Of a DNA stretch of 6,544 bases, positions 4,488 to 6,544 are shown in pieces. Every line of letters starts with the position of its first letter. Positions within the stretch are counted from its first letter, which is position 1. The notes below the pieces were generated by a model that ran no database searches, was not told where the DNA came from, and was given only the letters and a program-made list of their open reading frames with translations. The DNA comes from Caldifarciminota bacterium (GTDB lineage Bacteria; Hydrothermota; UBA3072; WFRC01): NCBI GenBank assembly GCA_015486685.1, contig WFRC01000044.1, positions 1 through 6,544 of the forward strand. The letters run 5' to 3'. Made by a program: the position numbers and the translations under genes.

Positions 4488-4646
4488 ATGGGTTGTTGGT
4501 GGATATTTTATTTGTGGGGTGAAGCAAAAAAATTAAAAAAATTAAAAAAAAGACTTGACAATAAAAAATTGGTTTTTATACTTTTACAAAAGGTATTGTG
4601 GAAAATAGGAATGAAAAGATATAAAACCGCGAGATTGCACAAATAA
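4488..4646 (+). CDS. Possible small basic protein, 52 aa, unrecognised
   Basis: An ATG at 4488 is preceded by an excellent ribosome binding site, GGAGG (4477-4481), with a six-base gap, and the frame stays open to TAA at 4644-4646. The product starts MGCWWIFYLWGEAKKLKKLK, which is short, aromatic and Trp-rich. A lysine-rich amphipathic stretch (14-27) follows, then a hydrophobic segment LVFILLQKVLW (28-38) and a basic tail. I do not recognise it. Against it, the frame is helped by long A-runs (AAA codons), and a strong promoter-like sequence (4555-4582) lies inside the ORF, which would be unusual if both were functional. It may be a real small membrane-associated protein or a chance frame in AT-rich DNA. 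Confidence 0.35.
   Translation: MGCWWIFYLWGEAKKLKKLKKRLDNKKLVFILLQKVLWKIGMKRYKTARLHK
4555..4582 (+). promoter_or_regulatory. Strong sigma70-like promoter upstream of the lipoprotein/receptor unit
   Basis: TTGACA (4555-4560), 16-bp spacer, TATACT (4577-4582), with A-rich tracts directly upstream (4526-4550) resembling an UP element. The start would be near 4589, giving a leader of about 205 nt before the lipoprotein ATG. It overlaps the possible small gene at 4488-4646, so the two interpretations compete. Confidence 0.6.
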
Positions 4647-4688
4647 GTGAGAAGGAAAAATGAAACAGAAAGAAAAGGAAAGCCCCTG

Positions 4689-4743
4689 AGTCGTAAAAAG
4701 TGGAAGAACTTTTAACTTTTGTCTTTCACTCTGTGCTGCGACT
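4689..4743 (+). promoter_or_regulatory. Possible structured element in the leader of the lipoprotein gene
   Basis: AGTCG (4689-4693) can pair with CGACT (4739-4743), closing a region that holds an internal perfect inverted repeat AAAAGT (4696-4701) / ACTTTT (4708-4713). The stems are short and AT-rich. I recognise no riboswitch class; in particular there is no obvious cobalamin-riboswitch B12 box. Confidence 0.25.
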
Positions 4744-4783
4744 ATGTTTTTTACAAAACCTTATAAAAATAATAAAAATAATT

Positions 4784-4793
4784 AGGAGGTGAT
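4784..4793 (+). promoter_or_regulatory. Near-perfect Shine-Dalgarno sequence
   Basis: AGGAGGTGAT directly abuts the ATG at 4794 and is fully complementary to the standard 16S rRNA 3' tail. It fixes the start and suggests high translation of the lipoprotein. Confidence 0.8.
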
Positions 4794-6059
4794 ATGCAAA
4801 AGAGGTTAATAATAGGAACATTTTTTTCTTTTTTCTTGATTATGGTTTTTCAGGGTTGCAACAATCCACCCGTCCCGCTATCAGAAACATCTCCCTGGTT
4901 TAATGCCGTTCAAATTGAGCCAAATGTAAAATGGCAGAACAAATATGTTACAATATTTGGTTCATATATTCAGTTTCAAGTAATTCCTGCTGATTCTGAT
5001 AGAATAGATACAAGTTTTTCTTATCTGTGGCATATCCAGAATGGGACTCTCGCAGATACATTAGACAGCATTATAGAGACAGATACCTACATAAAAAACA
5101 ATGTAGTTAGATGGCACCCTGAGGAAGGCAATAGTTATTGCCAGGTATATGTTAATTTGAGCGATAATAGGGGGGGGATTGTAGATAAGAGGATAGATAC
5201 GAGAGTTCTTCCATACAAGTATGAAGGGGAAATTGTGGATTCTTCTCTCCAGATGCCTATGGGATTTGGAATCTCTTCCGATAAGATTGCCATACTTGAT
5301 GCAAAAAATATGGTTGTGAATTTTTATTCAAAAACAGGTTTGAATTTAACGGGGAGTTTAATTTTACCTGATTTAGTTGGGACAAAGCCATTGGATAACC
5401 CTGTGGATATAGTATTTGATGAATACGATAGGATGTATATAAGTAGTGCTGAGGCATTAGTAAGATTTATAAAGGATGGTAGCGGCAAATATGTGTATGA
5501 TACGGCGGCCATAGGAGCTGATGTATCTAATGGACGATATTTTTGCTACAATAATGGAAAGATTTACCTTACCTTAAACGCTGCAAATAAGATATTTACG
5601 GTATATGATACCACTTTAAACAATATATTGGCACCAGTGAGAGGTCCCTCAACTTTTAGCCGTATGGCACCCAGAGGAGGTATAATTGTTGACAATGTAG
5701 ATGACATTTATGTCCTCTATGCAGATGTTGATGGAATTCCCTATTTAAGGAAATATGACCAGAATGGGAATTTGCTTGTGGATAATCTTCTCCCGCTGGA
5801 TTCTCTCCCTGATTCTACCTATTTTTATAGTGCCTTTTATATGAACTATAATCTTTATATTTGTGGCAGCAGTCCGGGTTGGGATGGTGTACAATTGGCA
5901 AACCGAACCGACCCGAAATTAGGATGGAAATGGGGAACAGGAGGCAGCAGTGGACCTGATAGATTCAGTTCAATAGTGGATGCAACCGCAAGAGGTGATA
6001 CCTTCTATTTACTTGATGCAGGTAATAAGGCATTGAAGATATTCACATATATACATTAA
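4794..6059 (+). CDS. Lipoprotein with PKD/Ig-like and NHL/beta-propeller-like domains
   Basis: 421 residues. The N-terminus is a lipoprotein-like signal: MQKR, a hydrophobic stretch (5-19), then VFQGC with Cys22. Phe at -3 is looser than the classic lipobox but acceptable in this kind of lineage. Asn-Asn follows, with no Asp, so outer-membrane anchoring is likely. Residues about 38-138 look like a PKD/Ig-type beta-sandwich: a YLWHIQNGTLADT strand-loop (77-89), then VVRWHPEEGNSYCQVYVNLSDNRGG (104-128). From about 145 to the end there are repeating strands of NHL or propeller type: NPVDIVFDEYDRMYISS (202-218), GGIIVDNVDDIYVLY (295-309) leading into LRKYDQNGNLL (318-328), and DTFYLLDAGNKALKIFTY (402-419). 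No catalytic motif is seen. The receptor-like gene begins 12 bases after the stop, so the two are probably co-transcribed and may form a surface complex. The specific ligand is unknown. Confidence 0.75.
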   Translation: MQKRLIIGTFFSFFLIMVFQGCNNPPVPLSETSPWFNAVQIEPNVKWQNKYVTIFGSYIQFQVIPADSDRIDTSFSYLWHIQNGTLADTLDSIIETDTYIKNNVVRWHPEEGNSYCQVYVNLSDNRGGIVDKRIDTRVLPYKYEGEIVDSSLQMPMGFGISSDKIAILDAKNMVVNFYSKTGLNLTGSLILPDLVGTKPLDNPVDIVFDEYDRMYISSAEALVRFIKDGSGKYVYDTAAIGADVSNGRYFCYNNGKIYLTLNAANKIFTVYDTTLNNILAPVRGPSTFSRMAPRGGIIVDNVDDIYVLYADVDGIPYLRKYDQNGNLLVDNLLPLDSLPDSTYFYSAFYMNYNLYICGSSPGWDGVQLANRTDPKLGWKWGTGGSSGPDRFSSIVDATARGDTFYLLDAGNKALKIFTYIH

Positions 6060-6071
6060 ATGGGAGGAAAA

Positions 6072-6544
6072 ATGAAAAAATTTCTTATCTTATCCTTAAT
6101 CTTTATTGGTGTAAGTCTCACGGCAGGAACAACGGGAAAAATTTCAGGAAGGGTAATAGATAAACAGACAAATGAGCCCCTCCCTTTTGTAAATGTTGTT
6201 GTTAGCGGAACAGGTTTAGGGGCTGTAACAGATGAAGATGGATACTATGTAATCTTAAATATCGCACCTGGCACCTATGACCTTGAAGCAAGAATGATAG
6301 GTTATCATACACAAACTGTTAAGAGTGTGGATGTTTTTCTTGACCAGACAATGGTTATAAATTTTCAACTCACATCAGCGGTAATCAAATTGAAAGGTAA
6401 AGAAGTAAGAGTCTATGCGAGGAAGGTTATAGAGAAGCATGTTACTGCTACAAAGTCTGTGATTACAGGAAGGTCTATACAGAGAATGCCCGTTACTAAT
6501 CCTGTGCAGGCAATGGAGACAAATACAAATTTTACTGTTGACCC
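6072..6544 (+). CDS. TonB-dependent-receptor-like outer-membrane protein, N-terminal part (3' end outside window)
   Basis: The frame starts at ATG 6072, four bases after GGAGG (6063-6067), and stays open for 157 codons to the window edge. Residues 1-18 form a signal peptide (MKKFLILSLIFIGVSLTA) with likely cleavage before Gly19. Residues about 22-100 are a carboxypeptidase-regulatory-like beta-sandwich: GKISGRVIDKQTNEPLPFVN, then VTDEDGYYVILNIAPGTYDLEARMIGY and HTQTVKSVDV. After this, VRVYARKVIEKHVTATKSVI and TGRSIQRMPVTNPVQAM resemble the start of a plug domain in FCB-group receptors. The family imports ligands across the outer membrane using TonB-ExbBD energy; some members with this N-terminus are secretion-associated instead. 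The beta-barrel is outside the window, so the receptor call rests on the N-terminal architecture and position. Confidence 0.8.
   Translation, partial: MKKFLILSLIFIGVSLTAGTTGKISGRVIDKQTNEPLPFVNVVVSGTGLGAVTDEDGYYVILNIAPGTYDLEARMIGYHTQTVKSVDVFLDQTMVINFQLTSAVIKLKGKEVRVYARKVIEKHVTATKSVITGRSIQRMPVTNPVQAMETNTNFTVD

Noticed and set aside
4589..4793. Cobalamin or other known riboswitch upstream of the receptor operon
   Set aside because: No B12-box-like motif or other class consensus could be recognised and the candidate stems are short and AT-rich.

Overview
The window is AT-rich and comes from a Gram-negative (diderm) bacterium. I infer this from two outer-membrane-type lipoproteins, a TonB-dependent-receptor start with an N-terminal carboxypeptidase-regulatory-like domain, and a DUF4837-type lipoprotein. 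That gene set points to the FCB side of the tree (Bacteroidota or Ignavibacteria-like lineages, or candidate phyla such as WOR-3/Stahlbacteria or Cloacimonadota). The exact phylum cannot be fixed from this sequence. All recognisable genes are on the + strand.

Layout: (1) 1-159 is the C-terminal end of a type I signal peptidase. (2) 160-586 is a non-coding gap packed with short-period repeats and small palindromes. (3) 587-2717 is a two-gene unit: a sigma70-like promoter, an acyl-CoA dehydrogenase (634-1776) and a DUF4837-like lipoprotein (1773-2717) whose start overlaps the upstream stop by 4 nt. (4) 2718-3373 is a second repeat-packed gap. (5) 3374-4363 is a MoxR-family AAA+ ATPase with no partner gene beside it. 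(6) 4364-4793 is a gap nearly free of these repeats. It holds a possible 52-codon small gene (4488-4646), a strong promoter-like sequence lying inside that ORF (4555-4582), and a leader with inverted repeats. (7) 4794-6544 is a two-gene unit: a surface lipoprotein with a PKD/Ig-like domain followed by an NHL/beta-propeller-like domain, then 12 nt later the start of a TonB-dependent-receptor-like protein that runs off the window.

The most unusual content is not a gene. Both repeat-rich gaps consist largely of degenerate tandem arrays with a 7-bp period (several unrelated heptad families: CTNNCAG, RRGAAST, NACCGCY, ACGNNNN, GCCGNNN, ATGAAGA). Two further arrays have a 9-bp period, and small palindromes are interspersed. 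The same families recur in both gaps, sometimes inverted, 2-3 kb apart. The nearest parallel I know is the heptanucleotide STRR sequences of cyanobacteria. This looks like a dispersed intergenic repeat system with a strict period but variable unit sequence. A tandem pair of hairpins at 401-462 shows a compensatory base-pair change.

How the genes fit together: the dehydrogenase and DUF4837 pair is probably co-translated but has no obvious functional link. The propeller lipoprotein and TonB-receptor pair resembles surface-lipoprotein/transporter pairs and may be an uptake or surface-binding complex (inference).
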